DNA of 64,000 nt. Origin: Shimia sediminis. GTDB taxonomy: Bacteria; Pseudomonadota; Alphaproteobacteria; Rhodobacterales; Rhodobacteraceae. A program made the translations under genes and the position numbers. The notes under the pieces were generated by a model. It was not told the origin of the DNA and did no database searches. It saw only the letters and a list, made by a program, of their open reading frames with translations. This document shows, one piece after another, positions 1 to 8,094 of this stretch. The stretch lies in contig NZ_RYZK01000007.1 in NCBI RefSeq assembly GCF_003990645.1, forward strand, positions 115,702 through 179,701. Reading direction: 5' to 3'. Position 1 is the first letter of the stretch; the number at the start of each line of letters is the position of its first letter.

Positions 1-732
1 ATAGCGGGGATGCAGCGCCGACAGCTTCACCGAAATGCCGGGATTTTCGCGAATGTCGTCATGGGTGCAAGCCGCCGCAATCGCCGTGATCGCACGGGAA
101 TAGGCAAGGTGATAGCGCATGGCATCGGCGTCCGTCTTGGCCGCTTCGCCCAGCATGTCATAGGAATAGGTATAACCCATTTCCTCCATCTTGGCCGCAC
201 GTTCCATGGCGCTCACGATCGTCTCGCCCAGCACGAACTGACGGCCCATTTCCTTCATCGCGCGCCCCACGGCGGTGCGGATAACAGGTTCACCCAGCCG
301 TTTGACGGCCCCGCGCAGCGTGCCGATCAGCCCCGGTTCCCGGTCCTCCAGCACCTTGCCCGTCAGCATCAGCGCCCAGGTCGACGCATTGACCAGAGAC
401 GAGGTGGATTCCCCCAGGTGCTTGCCCCAGTTCGACGGCGCAATCTTGTCCTCGATCAGCGCGTCGATGGTCTCCGCATCCGGCACCCGCAACAGCGCCT
501 CAGCCAGACACATCAGCGCAATGCCCTCGTCCGTCGACAGCCCGTATTCCGCAAGGAACACTTCCATCAGGCCGGGGTTCGTGGTGTCGCGGATGGCGCG
601 CACCAGATCCGCCGCCTGCGCGCAGATCCGGGTGCGATCCTCTTCGGACAGGGCGGCGTCCTGAATCAGCGTCTCCACTAGCGTGGCTTCATCACAATAG
701 GTCAGGGTATCAATCAGGGAACGGGCATTCAT
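1..732 (-). CDS. putA: Proline dehydrogenase / delta-1-pyrroline-5-carboxylate dehydrogenase (PutA), N-terminal part, cut by window edge
   Basis: The minus-strand reading frame is open from the ATG at 732 to base 1, giving 244 residues with no stop. It begins MNARSLIDTLTY and contains stretches typical of the PutA proline dehydrogenase region, such as APSNWGKHLG, SSLVNASTWALMLTGKV, REPGLIGTLRGAVKRLG and NPGISVKLSALHPRY; the last is the start of the FAD-binding barrel. Known members of the family oxidise proline to glutamate in two steps at the inner face of the membrane. The catalytic barrel and the aldehyde dehydrogenase half lie outside the window, so bifunctionality is inferred. It is divergent from an Lrp-type regulator, the usual putA-putR arrangement in alphaproteobacteria. 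Confidence 0.9.
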   Translation of the reverse strand, partial: MNARSLIDTLTYCDEATLVETLIQDAALSEEDRTRICAQAADLVRAIRDTTNPGLMEVFLAEYGLSTDEGIALMCLAEALLRVPDAETIDALIEDKIAPSNWGKHLGESTSSLVNASTWALMLTGKVLEDREPGLIGTLRGAVKRLGEPVIRTAVGRAMKEMGRQFVLGETIVSAMERAAKMEEMGYTYSYDMLGEAAKTDADAMRYHLAYSRAITAIAAACTHDDIRENPGISVKLSALHPRY

Positions 733-840
733 TGGGCGTGACTCCATCTGTTTCAGACAGTATATCAAGAGGATCGCGGTCGAATGTCCCGAAGAACGGA
801 AGTTGGCAAGTCATATGACCTGAAAATTTGGAGGAAAGCA

Positions 841-1317
841 GTGCAAAAAGGCCAAGTTGATCTGGACCGTCTGGACCACCGGATTCTCGAAGTGCTGACC
901 TCCGAGGGGCGCCTCTCTGTCACCGATCTGGCCAAACGCATCGGCCTGTCCAAAAGCCCGACCCAGGCCCGCCTCAAACGGCTCGAGGCCGAAGGCGTCA
1001 TCGCCGGGTATCAGGCGCTGGTTGACCCGATCCGGCTGGGGCTGGACCATGTGGCCTTTGTCGAGGTCAAGTTGTCCGACACCCGCGAGGCCGCCCTTCG
1101 CGCGTTCAACGGGGCCGTGGCGCAGATCGGCGAGATTGAACAGGCGCATATGATTGCCTCGAATTTCGACTACCTGCTCAAGGTGCGCACGCGCGACATG
1201 CTCGCCTATCGCACTGTTCTGGCAGAAAAAATTTCGACCCTTCCTTTTGTATCCAACACCTCGACCTATGTGGCGATGCAGGCGGTCAAGGAAACTGCTC
1301 TCGGGGATGTGACTTGA
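841..1317 (+). CDS. putR: Lrp/AsnC-family transcriptional regulator of proline use (PutR)
   Basis: A 158-residue protein with an N-terminal winged helix-turn-helix (about residues 7-60, LDRLDHRILEVLTSEGRLS followed by TDLAKRIGLSKSPTQARLKRLE) and a C-terminal RAM/AsnC ligand-binding domain (about 70-150, including VEVKLSD and SNFDYLLKVRTRDM). The GTG at 841 is chosen as start because GGAGGAAAG lies just upstream (830-838); the frame is open further upstream to 784, but no good ribosome site serves that ATG. PutR proteins respond to proline and activate the adjacent putA; the divergent arrangement fits this. No operator is identified with certainty. Confidence 0.9.
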   Translation: MQKGQVDLDRLDHRILEVLTSEGRLSVTDLAKRIGLSKSPTQARLKRLEAEGVIAGYQALVDPIRLGLDHVAFVEVKLSDTREAALRAFNGAVAQIGEIEQAHMIASNFDYLLKVRTRDMLAYRTVLAEKISTLPFVSNTSTYVAMQAVKETALGDVT

Positions 1318-1347
1318 TCGGCGCGTAAATCCTGGCACCTTTATGCC

Positions 1348-1896
1348 ATGAGACACCTCGCAATTGTCCTGATATCCACTCTCCTGGCCGCGCCTGCGGC
1401 CGCCTCGGAGTGCCCGGCTCCTCCAGATCACTCCGAGGCCACGGACGCACTGATTGAACAGATCAAGGTCGCCCCGGACGCGCGCACGGCAAAAATCATC
1501 TCCAATGACCTCTGGCAATATTGGGCCGATGCCCCGGACGAGGTGGCGCAGGAAATCCTCGATCAGGGGATGGAAAAACGCGCGGCCTGGGATCTTCTGG
1601 GCGCGGTGGCCGACTTTGACCGTCTCGTCGCCTATTGCCCGAACTACGCCGAAGGCTACAACCAGCGCGCTTTTGCCCATTTCCTGCGTCAGGATTTTGC
1701 CGCCGCCCTGCCGGATCTGGACCGCGCCATCGAACTGTCGCCCCGCCATATCGGGGCGCTGTCCGGCCGTGCGCTCACCCTGATCGGCTTGGGCAAAGAG
1801 GCCGAGTCGCAAGCCGCTCTTGCGGCAGCGCTTGCGCTCAATCCCTGGCTGCCTGAACGCAGTCTTCTGAAAACTCCTCCGGGCGAAGACCTCTGA
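1348..1896 (+). CDS. Secreted tetratricopeptide-repeat protein
   Basis: A 182-residue protein with a cleavable signal peptide (MRHLAIVLISTLLAAPAAAS, cut predicted after residue 19-20) followed by an alpha-helical region. TPR units are visible at about residues 85-160: GAVADFDRLVAYCPNYAEGYNQ, AAALPDLDRAIELSPRH and AESQAALAAALALNP, each with the A/G-x-A/F-x(7)-A-x(3)-P spacing. It is probably periplasmic and acts through protein contacts; partner and role are unknown. It starts 31 bases after putR, so it may share its transcript. Similar small TPR proteins are common in Rhodobacterales. Confidence 0.75.
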   Translation: MRHLAIVLISTLLAAPAAASECPAPPDHSEATDALIEQIKVAPDARTAKIISNDLWQYWADAPDEVAQEILDQGMEKRAAWDLLGAVADFDRLVAYCPNYAEGYNQRAFAHFLRQDFAAALPDLDRAIELSPRHIGALSGRALTLIGLGKEAESQAALAAALALNPWLPERSLLKTPPGEDL

Positions 1897-1952
1897 GTTT
1901 TCGGACCTTTACACCTGCGTTTCACAAGCTATTGTCCCGCGCACTGGACCTC

Positions 1953-2040
1953 GCCCGCGTGGTGGAATGGTAGACACAGGAGACTTAAAATCTCTAGGCC
2001 CGAAGGGGCCGTGCCGGTTCGAGTCCGGCCGCGGGTACCA
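1953..2040 (+). tRNA. tRNA-Leu (anticodon UAA)
   Basis: Full cloverleaf. The acceptor stem GCCCGCG (1953-1959) pairs with CGCGGGT (2030-2036), followed by discriminator A and an encoded CCA (2038-2040). The anticodon stem is 1979-1983 / 1991-1995 around loop CTTAAAA with anticodon TAA at 1986-1988. A long variable arm (about 1996-2014) identifies a class II tRNA, and the T arm GGTTCGAGTCC is intact. tRNA-Leu genes are frequent integration targets, but no integrase or direct repeat is seen next to it. Confidence 0.97.
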
Positions 2041-2181
2041 GTCACATCTTTCTTGCATCACCTGCAGTGTTCCCTGACGAGCACAGGCCATGGTTTCGCA
2101 GCCCCCAAAACCGGCAGACGGCCGGATCGCAACCTTTTGTTAACCCCTAGCTGGAACCCTGCGGGAAACTGAGGGTACCCC

Positions 2182-3594
2182 ATGATTCATCCCGTGATCC
2201 TGGCCGGCGGTTCCGGCACCCGGCTTTGGCCTGTCTCGCGCAAGAGCTATCCCAAGCAATTCGCCAATCTGGTCGGTGGTGAGACGTTGTTTCAACGCAC
2301 CCTGAACCGGGTGGCCGGTCCCGGGTTTGCCGCGCCGATGGTGATCACCGGCGAAGACTATCGCTTTATCGCGCAGCATCAGACCAAGGCGGTTGAGGTC
2401 ACCCCCGCTGAACTGGTGATTGAACCCATGCCACGCAACACGGCGGCTGCGGTTCTGACGGCTGCACTCCTGCGCCGGGATACGCCTGACGCCTTGTTGT
2501 TGGTCCTGCCCAGCGACCACATGATCGCCGACGACCGCGCCTTTCTGAAAACCCTGTCGCGCGCCGCCGAGGGGGCGCAGACCGGCGCCATGGTGGCCTT
2601 TGGCGTGACGCCCGGGATCGCTGCACCGGGGCTTGGGGGTTTCATGGTTTCAAAGGGGCAGGATACCTTGACCGCATCGGAGTTTGTTGAAAACCCGGAT
2701 GCTGTGCGCGCGCAGGATATGGTGGACGACGACGCATGGCTGTGGAACGCGGGCATCTTCCTGTCGCGGGTCGATGCCATTCTTCAGGCCTTTGACAAAC
2801 ATGCCCCCGGGATGCGCGCCCCGGTCGAGGCCGCCCTGGCCCTTGGCGCAGAGGACCTTGGGTTTCACCGCCTGGCACAGGATGCCTTTGCCCGTTGTCC
2901 CGAGATGTCGTTTGAACAGGCCATTCTCGCGCCGCTTGCGACCTGCAGGGCCGTCCGGCTTGACTGTGGATGGTCCGACATCAGCACCTGGCAGGCTCTG
3001 AAAGAGGGCGGCACAGCGGATGCGGCGCAGAACGTGACCTCGGGCAATGCCACCGCCATCAACTGCACGGGATCGCTACTCAAATCCGACAATCCCGACA
3101 CGCGGCTGGTTGGGCTGGGTCTGAATGACATCGTCGCCGTGGCCACCGATGACGGCATCCTTATCAGCGACATCGCCCATAGCGCCGAGGTTGGCACCAT
3201 CGTGCAAACCCTCCGCGCCGAGGGCGCGCCACAGGCGGATGGATTTCGCCGCTGTCACCGGCCCTGGGGCTACTCTGAAACCCTGTCGCTGGGTCCGCGT
3301 TTTCAGGTCAGGCGCATCATGGTCGAACCGGGCGCGCGGCTGTCCTTACAGGCCCATGTTCACCGCGCCGAACATTGGGTAGTGGTCAGTGGCTCTGCCC
3401 GGGTGACGGTGGGCGACGACGTGCACCTGCTGACCGAAAATCAAAGCACCTATATCCCGCTCGGCACCATGCATCGTCTTGAAAACCCGGGAAAATTGCC
3501 GCTGCACCTGATCGAGGTGCAATCGGGCTGCTACCTTGGCGAAGACGACATCACCCGCTACGAGGACCTCTACGAGCGGACCGCCGTGGCCTGA
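2182..3594 (+). CDS. manC: Mannose-1-phosphate guanylyltransferase / mannose-6-phosphate isomerase (type II PMI-GMP)
   Basis: A 470-residue protein of the size usual for the bifunctional type II family (XanB/AlgA/ManC). The N-terminal nucleotidyltransferase carries the pyrophosphorylase signature LAGGSGTRLWPVSRKSYPKQF (residues about 7-27), and MPRNTAAAV and LPSDH are visible further on. The C-terminal cupin-type isomerase domain starts near residue 350 (HRPWGYSETL) with RIMVEPGARLSLQ, HRAEHW and LIEVQSG. It supplies GDP-mannose for cell-surface polysaccharide. The start is set by GAGGG about eight bases upstream. It stands alone and converges on the next gene. Confidence 0.95.
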   Translation: MIHPVILAGGSGTRLWPVSRKSYPKQFANLVGGETLFQRTLNRVAGPGFAAPMVITGEDYRFIAQHQTKAVEVTPAELVIEPMPRNTAAAVLTAALLRRDTPDALLLVLPSDHMIADDRAFLKTLSRAAEGAQTGAMVAFGVTPGIAAPGLGGFMVSKGQDTLTASEFVENPDAVRAQDMVDDDAWLWNAGIFLSRVDAILQAFDKHAPGMRAPVEAALALGAEDLGFHRLAQDAFARCPEMSFEQAILAPLATCRAVRLDCGWSDISTWQALKEGGTADAAQNVTSGNATAINCTGSLLKSDNPDTRLVGLGLNDIVAVATDDGILISDIAHSAEVGTIVQTLRAEGAPQADGFRRCHRPWGYSETLSLGPRFQVRRIMVEPGARLSLQAHVHRAEHWVVVSGSARVTVGDDVHLLTENQSTYIPLGTMHRLENPGKLPLHLIEVQSGCYLGEDDITRYEDLYERTAVA

Positions 3595-3622
3595 AGCGTC
3601 TCAGGACATACACCAGCCCCGC

Positions 3623-4678
3623 TCAGACGGTCTTGAGCGTCACCACCCGACGCGGATCATCGGCATTGCCGGTGTTCACCGTGCTGGCAGGTTCAAACAG
3701 CAGAACCTCGCAAACACCGTCCAGCGCCACGGGGCAATGTTCGACCCCATGCGGCACAATGATGAACTCGCCCGCGTTGACGATTTCATCGCGGTCACGG
3801 AATTTCATCATCATCCGGCCCCTGTGCACCAGGAACAGCTCATCCTCATGGGTGTGATGGTGCCAGACAAATTCGCCTTCAAGCTTGACCAGCTTGACCA
3901 TCATGTCATTGACCTGCCCTGCAACACGCGGACTCCAAACCTCTGAAAAGGCGTCGAAACTCTGGCTGAGGTTCTTTGGAGCGTGCGGCGACAGGTGCTG
4001 GTTCACCCCGGCCACGTCCCGCTGGATCGAGCGCAGCTGGGTCTCCAGTTCGGGGCTGTCCGCCGGATAATCCCCATCCAGCGCAGCCGTGCCGATGGTA
4101 AACCCCGCCGCCCCTGAGCGGCGCACGTTTTCTATGCGCTCCTTGCTGCCGATCGAGCCCGCCATGATCACAGGCTTGTCCACCGCCGCACAGACCGCCG
4201 CCATCAGCCCGGTCACATTCTCTTTCGAGCGATAGGCCAAAAGATCCAGCCCATGCACACCGTCCCGCGCGGCCAGGGCAATGGCGCTCTCGACCACCGC
4301 GTCAATCGATCCGGCCAGAACGCTGGGATGACCCACGATGGTGCCCGGAAAGGGGAAATACTGGATCCCCGTGCCCGCAAGGATCGGCAGAACCGCCTCT
4401 ACATGGGTGCCACCCAGCAGGATATCGACGCCAATATCCACCGCCGCCCGGGCCGAGGCCACCTCGCTCTCCTTGTCCAGCGACACCACCTCAAGGTAGC
4501 TGGTCGCGCCACCCGTCTTGATCGCGCGGTTCAGCTGTTTCAGGCGCTCAAACGGCAGGCCGACATCCTTAAAGCCGATGTGATGCACCCCAGCGGCAAG
4601 GGCGGTTTTCAGATGCGTTTCCGCATCTTCGACCGTCTGGTCGTTGCGGGTCAGCATAAAAATGAAACGTAGCCCCAT
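3623..4678 (-). CDS. Fusion protein: TIM-barrel (phosphate-binding) domain plus C-terminal cupin
   Basis: A 351-residue protein, starting at the ATG at 4678 because AAAGGA lies about nine bases upstream on the coding strand. Residues about 1-235 look like a flavin/phosphate-binding beta-alpha barrel: alternating strands such as HHIGFKDVGLPF, DILLGGTHVEAVLP and VIMAGSIGSKERIENVRRSGAAGFTIGTAAL, the last resembling the phosphate cradle of HisA/ThiG-like folds. Residues about 245-351 match a stand-alone cupin family: QSFDAFSEVWSPRVAGQVND, the metal ligands HHHTHEDELFLV, FIIVPHGVEHCPV and a FEPASTVNTGN tail. The cupin normally occurs as its own roughly 110-residue protein, so this is a gene fusion. 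The substrate is unknown. Confidence 0.7.
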   Translation of the reverse strand: MGLRFIFMLTRNDQTVEDAETHLKTALAAGVHHIGFKDVGLPFERLKQLNRAIKTGGATSYLEVVSLDKESEVASARAAVDIGVDILLGGTHVEAVLPILAGTGIQYFPFPGTIVGHPSVLAGSIDAVVESAIALAARDGVHGLDLLAYRSKENVTGLMAAVCAAVDKPVIMAGSIGSKERIENVRRSGAAGFTIGTAALDGDYPADSPELETQLRSIQRDVAGVNQHLSPHAPKNLSQSFDAFSEVWSPRVAGQVNDMMVKLVKLEGEFVWHHHTHEDELFLVHRGRMMMKFRDRDEIVNAGEFIIVPHGVEHCPVALDGVCEVLLFEPASTVNTGNADDPRRVVTLKTV

Positions 4679-4776
4679 CAGGCTGATCCTTTCTGCAGAA
4701 CAAAGGTCCTGCAGAAACATATATGCGTCGGGGCCGCACATGCCAGTGAAGATGCGGTGACTTGCCCATGGCGGGG

Positions 4777-4804
4777 GTAGGTCGGACAATCTTGTCCGAC
4801 CTAC
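4777..4804. repeat. Perfect inverted repeat (REP-like hairpin)
   Basis: GTAGGTCGGACAA (4777-4789) is followed by two bases and its exact complement TTGTCCGACCTAC (4792-4804). It lies just after the stop of the CoA-transferase gene (transcribed leftward) and upstream of the TIM-cupin gene, where it could stop or protect transcripts. There is no T-run, so it is more like a dispersed palindromic repeat than an intrinsic terminator. Confidence 0.7.
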
Positions 4805-4820
4805 GAGGGCAGGGCAGATA

Positions 4821-6746
4821 TCAGCGTTTTTCGTCGAGAAACCCGCGCGCCTGTTCCGAGGTCTCGAAAATATGCGGGCGGGCGTCGGGGAAAACTTCGC
4901 GCAGTTTCATGCGCATGAACGCCGAGCCGGAATAGCGCGACACGGTGTTGTAGAACCGCGCGTCCAGATCCGCGACCATGCGCGCCCAGTCGTTTTCCAG
5001 CGTCTCATCGATCGAAAAGCCGTCGTAATTCACCACCACGTCAACGGGCTGCGCCAGCGGAGCACAGGCCGCCGCCACCAGGTCGCCCACACGCACCACT
5101 TCGGCCGCGGTGCGCACGCGCATCTTCTCAAAGTTCAGGTAGAGACGCCCGGCCTCGGCATCGACGGCAATGCGGTCGGGCAGGTCCAGATGCAGCAGGT
5201 CCGTGCGCAGGTCCATCTCCTCGGGGCGGAAAATACGCGCGTCCATCACACGCAGCTCGTCGATGATCGGGGCGCTGTCCATATGCGCAAGAATGTCACG
5301 ATCCAGATCAACCCCGGGCGCGATTTCCACCAGCGCCAGACCCTTGGGCGTCAGTTCAAAAACACAGCGCTCGGTGACGTATAGCACCGGCTGACCCAGC
5401 CGCGCCGCGCGCGGGCCGGAAAAGGTGACCTGTTCCACCGCGTGCAGCAGTTTGCGCGCCATGCCCTCCGAGGTGATCGACAACTGCCCATCCGCGACTT
5501 CAATCGCCAGCCCCTTGGCGGTGAAGGTGCCGGCAAAGACCAGACGTCGCGCGTTCTGCGAGATGTTGATAAAGCCACCGGCCCCCGCCAGACGCGGACC
5601 AAAGCGCGACACATTGACGTTGCCCAACCCATCGGCCTGCGCCAGCCCAAGGCACGCCATGTCGAGGCCTCCGCCGTCGTAAAAGTCGAACTGGTTGTTC
5701 TGTGGGATCACCGCATCGGTGTTGATCGCCGCGCCAAAATCCAGCCCCGAAGCAGGCTGCCCACCAATCACGCCGGGTTCCGCCGTCAGCGTGACATGCT
5801 CCAGCAACCCCTCTTCGGCGGCCACGGCGGCGACCCCCTCGGGCATCCCGATCCCGAGGTTCACCACACCGTTGACCGGCAGCTCAAAGGCACAGCGCCG
5901 CGCGATAATCTTGCGCGCATCCAGCGGCATCGGGGGAATTTCGCCCTCGGGTGAACGGATGCGGTTGGTAAAACCCTGGCTAAAGGCGGTGGCATAGGTC
6001 TGCATGTGATGCTCGGGTGCCGCCACAACCACCGCGTCGACCAGAATGCCGGGGATATGCACATCGCGGGCGGGCAGGGTATGGGCGCGGGCAATGCGCT
6101 CGACCTGCACAATCACCACGCCGCCTGCGTTCTTGACCGCCATGGCCTGTGCGAGGTTGTCGATCAGCAGCGCCTCGCGTTCCATGGTGATATTGCCCGC
6201 CTCATCCGCCGTGGTGCCACGCAGCAGGGCGACGGTCAGACGGGGGGCGGGGTAGAACAGCATTTCTTCGCCGCGAATTTCCATCAGCTCGACCTGTGGT
6301 TCGGTGCTGATGTCGTTCACAGCGCCGCCGCCATTGCGCGGATCGACAAAGGTGTCCAGCCCCACATGGGTCAGCATCCCCGGCTTGCCCGCGGCGGCAT
6401 CGCGGAACAATTGGCTGATACAGCCCTGCGGCAGGTTCCAGCCCTTGATCTTGCCCTGGATGGCAAGCGCCGCAACCTTGGGGATCAACCCCCAGTGCCC
6501 GCCCACGACCGAAGACAACAGCCCCTCATGCCCCAGCCGGTTCAGGCCCCGGTCCTTGCCGTCGCCCTGACCTGCGGCAAACACCAGCGACAGGTCGCGG
6601 GGATGGCCGGTCTCAAGAAAACGCGCCTCAATCGCTTCCAACAAGCCATCAGGCACGCCAATGCCGACAAAGCCCGAGGTGGTGAGGGTGTCGCCGTCCT
6701 GAACAAGGGCGGCGGCTTCGGCGGGAGAGACCACTTTGCGTTTCAT
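4821..6746 (-). CDS. Acyl-CoA:acetate/3-ketoacid CoA-transferase (YdiF-like) with C-terminal extension
   Basis: A 641-residue protein joining the alpha and beta halves of family I CoA-transferases in one chain. The alpha half begins MKRKVVSPAEAAALV and contains DGDTLTTSGFVGIGVPD; the beta half has GVVNLGIGMPEGV and the catalytic glutamate in LTAEPGVIGGQP. The ATG at 6746 is preferred because family members begin there; a TTG at 6782 also opens the frame, and neither has a good ribosome site. It swaps CoA between acyl-CoA and acetate or another short acid. Classical members end near 520-530 residues; here about 115 more follow, including VVVNYDGFSIDETLENDW and FYNTVSRYSGSAFMRMKL, a possible extra domain. 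Confidence 0.88.
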   Translation of the reverse strand: MKRKVVSPAEAAALVQDGDTLTTSGFVGIGVPDGLLEAIEARFLETGHPRDLSLVFAAGQGDGKDRGLNRLGHEGLLSSVVGGHWGLIPKVAALAIQGKIKGWNLPQGCISQLFRDAAAGKPGMLTHVGLDTFVDPRNGGGAVNDISTEPQVELMEIRGEEMLFYPAPRLTVALLRGTTADEAGNITMEREALLIDNLAQAMAVKNAGGVVIVQVERIARAHTLPARDVHIPGILVDAVVVAAPEHHMQTYATAFSQGFTNRIRSPEGEIPPMPLDARKIIARRCAFELPVNGVVNLGIGMPEGVAAVAAEEGLLEHVTLTAEPGVIGGQPASGLDFGAAINTDAVIPQNNQFDFYDGGGLDMACLGLAQADGLGNVNVSRFGPRLAGAGGFINISQNARRLVFAGTFTAKGLAIEVADGQLSITSEGMARKLLHAVEQVTFSGPRAARLGQPVLYVTERCVFELTPKGLALVEIAPGVDLDRDILAHMDSAPIIDELRVMDARIFRPEEMDLRTDLLHLDLPDRIAVDAEAGRLYLNFEKMRVRTAAEVVRVGDLVAAACAPLAQPVDVVVNYDGFSIDETLENDWARMVADLDARFYNTVSRYSGSAFMRMKLREVFPDARPHIFETSEQARGFLDEKR

Positions 6747-6815
6747 GCGCACACCATGGCGCGGCGCGGGGGCATCCGTCAATTTTGTAGAAATACGACC
6801 CGTAGTTCTGCGGGA

Positions 6816-7553
6816 TCAGCGGGCCGGGAACAGGCGCAGGAACAGCCCGCGCGGCAAAAATCGACCCAGCCGGAACAGCCACGAAAACACGGTCGGAAAG
6901 GCGGTGGCAAAGCGGCGGCTTTCGATGGCGCAGAGTGTGCGGCGGGCGGCCTCTTCGGGCGACAGGATAAAGGGCATCTCGAACTGGTTCTTTGCCGTCA
7001 GACGCGTGCGGATGAAGCCCGGATTGATCTGTTTCACGACCAGTCCGGTGCCGCGCAGATCGGCCTGCAGGTTTTCTGCCAGATGCATCAACGCCGCCTT
7101 TGAGGCGCCATAACCGATGGCACCGGGCAGGCCGGTATAGCCCGCAAGCGAGCCGATCAGCACGATATGCCCCCGGTTCTGCTGCAGCATCGGTGGCAGC
7201 GCATGGGCCAGCACATCCAGCGCCCCGGTGAAATTGGCGCGCACCATCCGCGTCACCTGCTCGGCGGTCCAGTCCTGCGCCCGCATCGGGTCGTATTGGC
7301 CGACGCAATATATCATGCCGTCCACCTCTCCGGCCGCCTCGGTGGCCGCACCGCAGGCCTCGGCGTCGGTCACGTCAAAGGGCACCGCGCGCGCGTCCGT
7401 CAGCGTGGTGGCAAGGTCCTGCAACCGGTTTGCGCCGCGCGCCGACAGGATCAGCCGCGCGCCGCGTGCGTCCAGCGCCCGGGCCAGGGCGCGGCCCAAC
7501 CCTTCGCTGGCCCCGATGATCCACCATGTCTTGCCCTTGAACAGATCAGTCAT
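6816..7553 (-). CDS. Short-chain dehydrogenase/reductase, last gene of the sigma-E lipid operon
   Basis: A 245-residue classical SDR. The N-terminal Rossmann motif is WWIIGASEGLGRALA (TGxxxGxG type), DVTD follows strand 4, and the catalytic Tyr-Lys pair is in GYGASKAALMHLAENLQADL, with the catalytic serine in VLIGSLAGYTG. The C-terminal 40 residues are basic and hydrophobic (FSWLFRLGRFLPRGLFLRL), suggesting membrane contact. The ATG overlaps the stop of the DUF3833 gene by eight bases (ATGACTGA), implying translational coupling. A homologous SDR sits in the RpoE-ChrR-controlled gene set of Rhodobacter sphaeroides; the substrate is unknown, presumably lipid-derived. Confidence 0.88.
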   Translation of the reverse strand: MTDLFKGKTWWIIGASEGLGRALARALDARGARLILSARGANRLQDLATTLTDARAVPFDVTDAEACGAATEAAGEVDGMIYCVGQYDPMRAQDWTAEQVTRMVRANFTGALDVLAHALPPMLQQNRGHIVLIGSLAGYTGLPGAIGYGASKAALMHLAENLQADLRGTGLVVKQINPGFIRTRLTAKNQFEMPFILSPEEAARRTLCAIESRRFATAFPTVFSWLFRLGRFLPRGLFLRLFPAR

Positions 7554-8094
7554 CCGCAGGCCTCATGGTGGCGGTCAGCTCGGCCACCTTGATGCCGAAC
7601 TTGCGCAATTCCGAGCGGTTGAGGATGGTGCCGTTCTCCATCAGGTACAACCAGTCGGTGACGCTCAGCACATGGCCCCCGGCGGCTTCGGTCAGCCGGA
7701 TGCGATAGGTCATCGACAGCGTCGCGCCCGAGATCTGCCCCTCTGCCACCCCGATGATGTCGTCCGCGGTGGCGGTGAATCTGCCATTCTCGCCCAGCGT
7801 CAGGAACCACTTGCGCTCTTGCGTGCTGCCGTTGTCATAGCGAAAGCTTTCGGCCAGCGTCCCGGTGTTGCCATCCCATGCGCCCGTCATATCCGCCACA
7901 AAGCGCGAGGCGAGCCGCCCGTTGGGGCCGTGGATCATGCCTTCGGAAATGATCGGCCCGTTCAGATGTGTCTGGATGTCAAAGGCGGGTCCGGTGGCAG
8001 CATAGTGGTCCGGTTTCTGGTGACGAAACGACAGACCCGGCCGCCACAGCGCAAGGATCAGGATCACGACCGTCAGGATAAGCACGAGTTTCAT
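7546..8094 (-). CDS. DUF3833 family lipoprotein-like protein
   Basis: A 182-residue protein with one N-terminal hydrophobic segment (MKLVLILTVVILILALWRP, residues 1-19) acting as signal anchor. The rest is a beta-rich domain with the family landmarks GRLASRFVADMTGAWDG, LAESFRYDNGSTQERKW and VTDWLYLMENGTILNRSELRKFGIKVAELTATMR. It overlaps the MFS gene by an ATGA junction upstream and the SDR downstream, so it belongs to the same operon. Function is not known; it is probably anchored on the periplasmic face of the inner membrane and tied to membrane lipid change under oxidative stress by its neighbours. Confidence 0.85.
   Translation of the reverse strand: MKLVLILTVVILILALWRPGLSFRHQKPDHYAATGPAFDIQTHLNGPIISEGMIHGPNGRLASRFVADMTGAWDGNTGTLAESFRYDNGSTQERKWFLTLGENGRFTATADDIIGVAEGQISGATLSMTYRIRLTEAAGGHVLSVTDWLYLMENGTILNRSELRKFGIKVAELTATMRPADD

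Noticed and set aside
1953-2040. Integration of a mobile element at tRNA-Leu
   Set aside because: The genes on both sides are core-like, with no integrase and no repeat of the tRNA 3' end found nearby.
6006-7103. 365-codon plus-strand frame opposite the CoA-transferase and SDR
   Set aside because: Shadow of two real genes; composition dominated by His/Gln/Arg, no motif.
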